Assembly (NCBI RefSeq): GCF_022179305.1
Contig: NZ_BPQP01000075.1
Location: forward strand, 1 to 45,385
Length of the DNA stretch: 45,385 nucleotides
DNA from: Methylobacterium iners
GTDB taxonomy: Bacteria > Pseudomonadota > Alphaproteobacteria > Rhizobiales > Beijerinckiaceae
Direction: 5' to 3'
The translations under genes and the position numbers were made by a program. The notes under the pieces are model-generated. The model did not search any database, had not been told where the DNA came from, and saw only the letters and a list, made by a program, of their open reading frames with translations. How positions within the stretch are numbered: position 1 is the first letter of the stretch; the number at the start of each line of letters is the position of its first letter. Positions 45,187 to 45,385 of the stretch are shown piece by piece.

Positions 45187-45385
45187 ATGGGTTCCCTCTG
45201 CTGAAAGGAGAGGGACCTCGTCGGAGTGGCCGCATCGATCCCTGCCGCCCTTCCCCGGACGGGTGGAGCGTCAGCGGAACCCGATCCGGGGCCCAGCACA
45301 GAAAGCCGCGAAGCGTCCGAACCTCAACACCACGGGTATGAGCCGCTGGCGCGGCTGGTCATCGGCTGGGTCCCTGTGTGTGGGG
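45187..45385 (+). repeat. Composite palindromic repeat, copy 3 (cut by the window edge)
   Basis: 45187-45217 matches the left outer repeat of copy 2 but lacks 17 bases between two GGGAC direct repeats. 45218-45300 is nearly identical to 26226-26309 (CGGAGTGGCCGCATCGATCC, then the inner arm). 45300-45365 matches the core of copy 2. The second arm begins GGCTGGGTCCC and then diverges at the window end, so the element may be truncated or its end altered. Confidence 0.85.

Overview
The window is very GC-rich, densely coded chromosomal DNA with no phage, conjugation or CRISPR genes. Several features point to an alphaproteobacterium of the Hyphomicrobiales, most likely Methylobacterium or a close relative: a Ros/MucR regulator, a DUF6456 protein, the DUF6867 gene inside a branched-chain amino acid transporter operon, and a general-stress (EcfG-type) promoter. 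The genus is an inference from gene content and base composition; no search was run.

Layout. 75-6393 is a surface-polysaccharide locus: a Tat-exported GH5 glycosidase and a DUF1972 glycosyltransferase read left, and a GT4 glycosyltransferase, a Wzx-type flippase and a CelD/BcsL-like GNAT protein read right. 6555-12282 is a complete branched-chain amino acid ABC importer (LivH, LivM, LivG, LivF, a DUF6867 membrane protein, LivK), with a palindromic repeat inserted between livG and livF. 12437-18469 is a TetR repressor divergent from an RND efflux operon with two adaptors and one pump (TriABC-like architecture). 18491-20031 holds a small membrane protein, an SGNH hydrolase and TrmO. 20389-21513 is a PAS sensor with a degenerate kinase domain behind an excellent EcfG-type promoter. 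SufE, DUF6456, MucR and oligopeptidase B follow.

26135-26543 is a nested palindromic repeat. AsmA, a small exported protein, a UvrD/PcrA helicase, a short PhoH ATPase and a Met/Arg-only secreted mini-protein follow. 34655-35235 is a DUF559 nuclease pseudogene framed by inverted copies of the outer repeat. The right end has an L,D-transpeptidase lipoprotein, accA with a DUF1796 gene, bdhA, a CsbD-like stress protein, a royal-jelly/SMP-30-type propeller, an HD-GYP protein, a small secreted protein, and ahcY with a strong candidate operator and a textbook terminator. A further copy of the palindromic repeat closes the window.

Most genes are ordinary core or accessory functions. The points most worth a second look are the EcfG-promoted pseudo-kinase, the two-layer repeat family (three copies of the inner element, plus outer repeats around the DUF559 pseudogene), the Met/Arg mini-protein, and the acetyltransferase gene whose ideal ribosome binding site faces ATC instead of ATG. 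I found no convincing wholly new multi-gene system.
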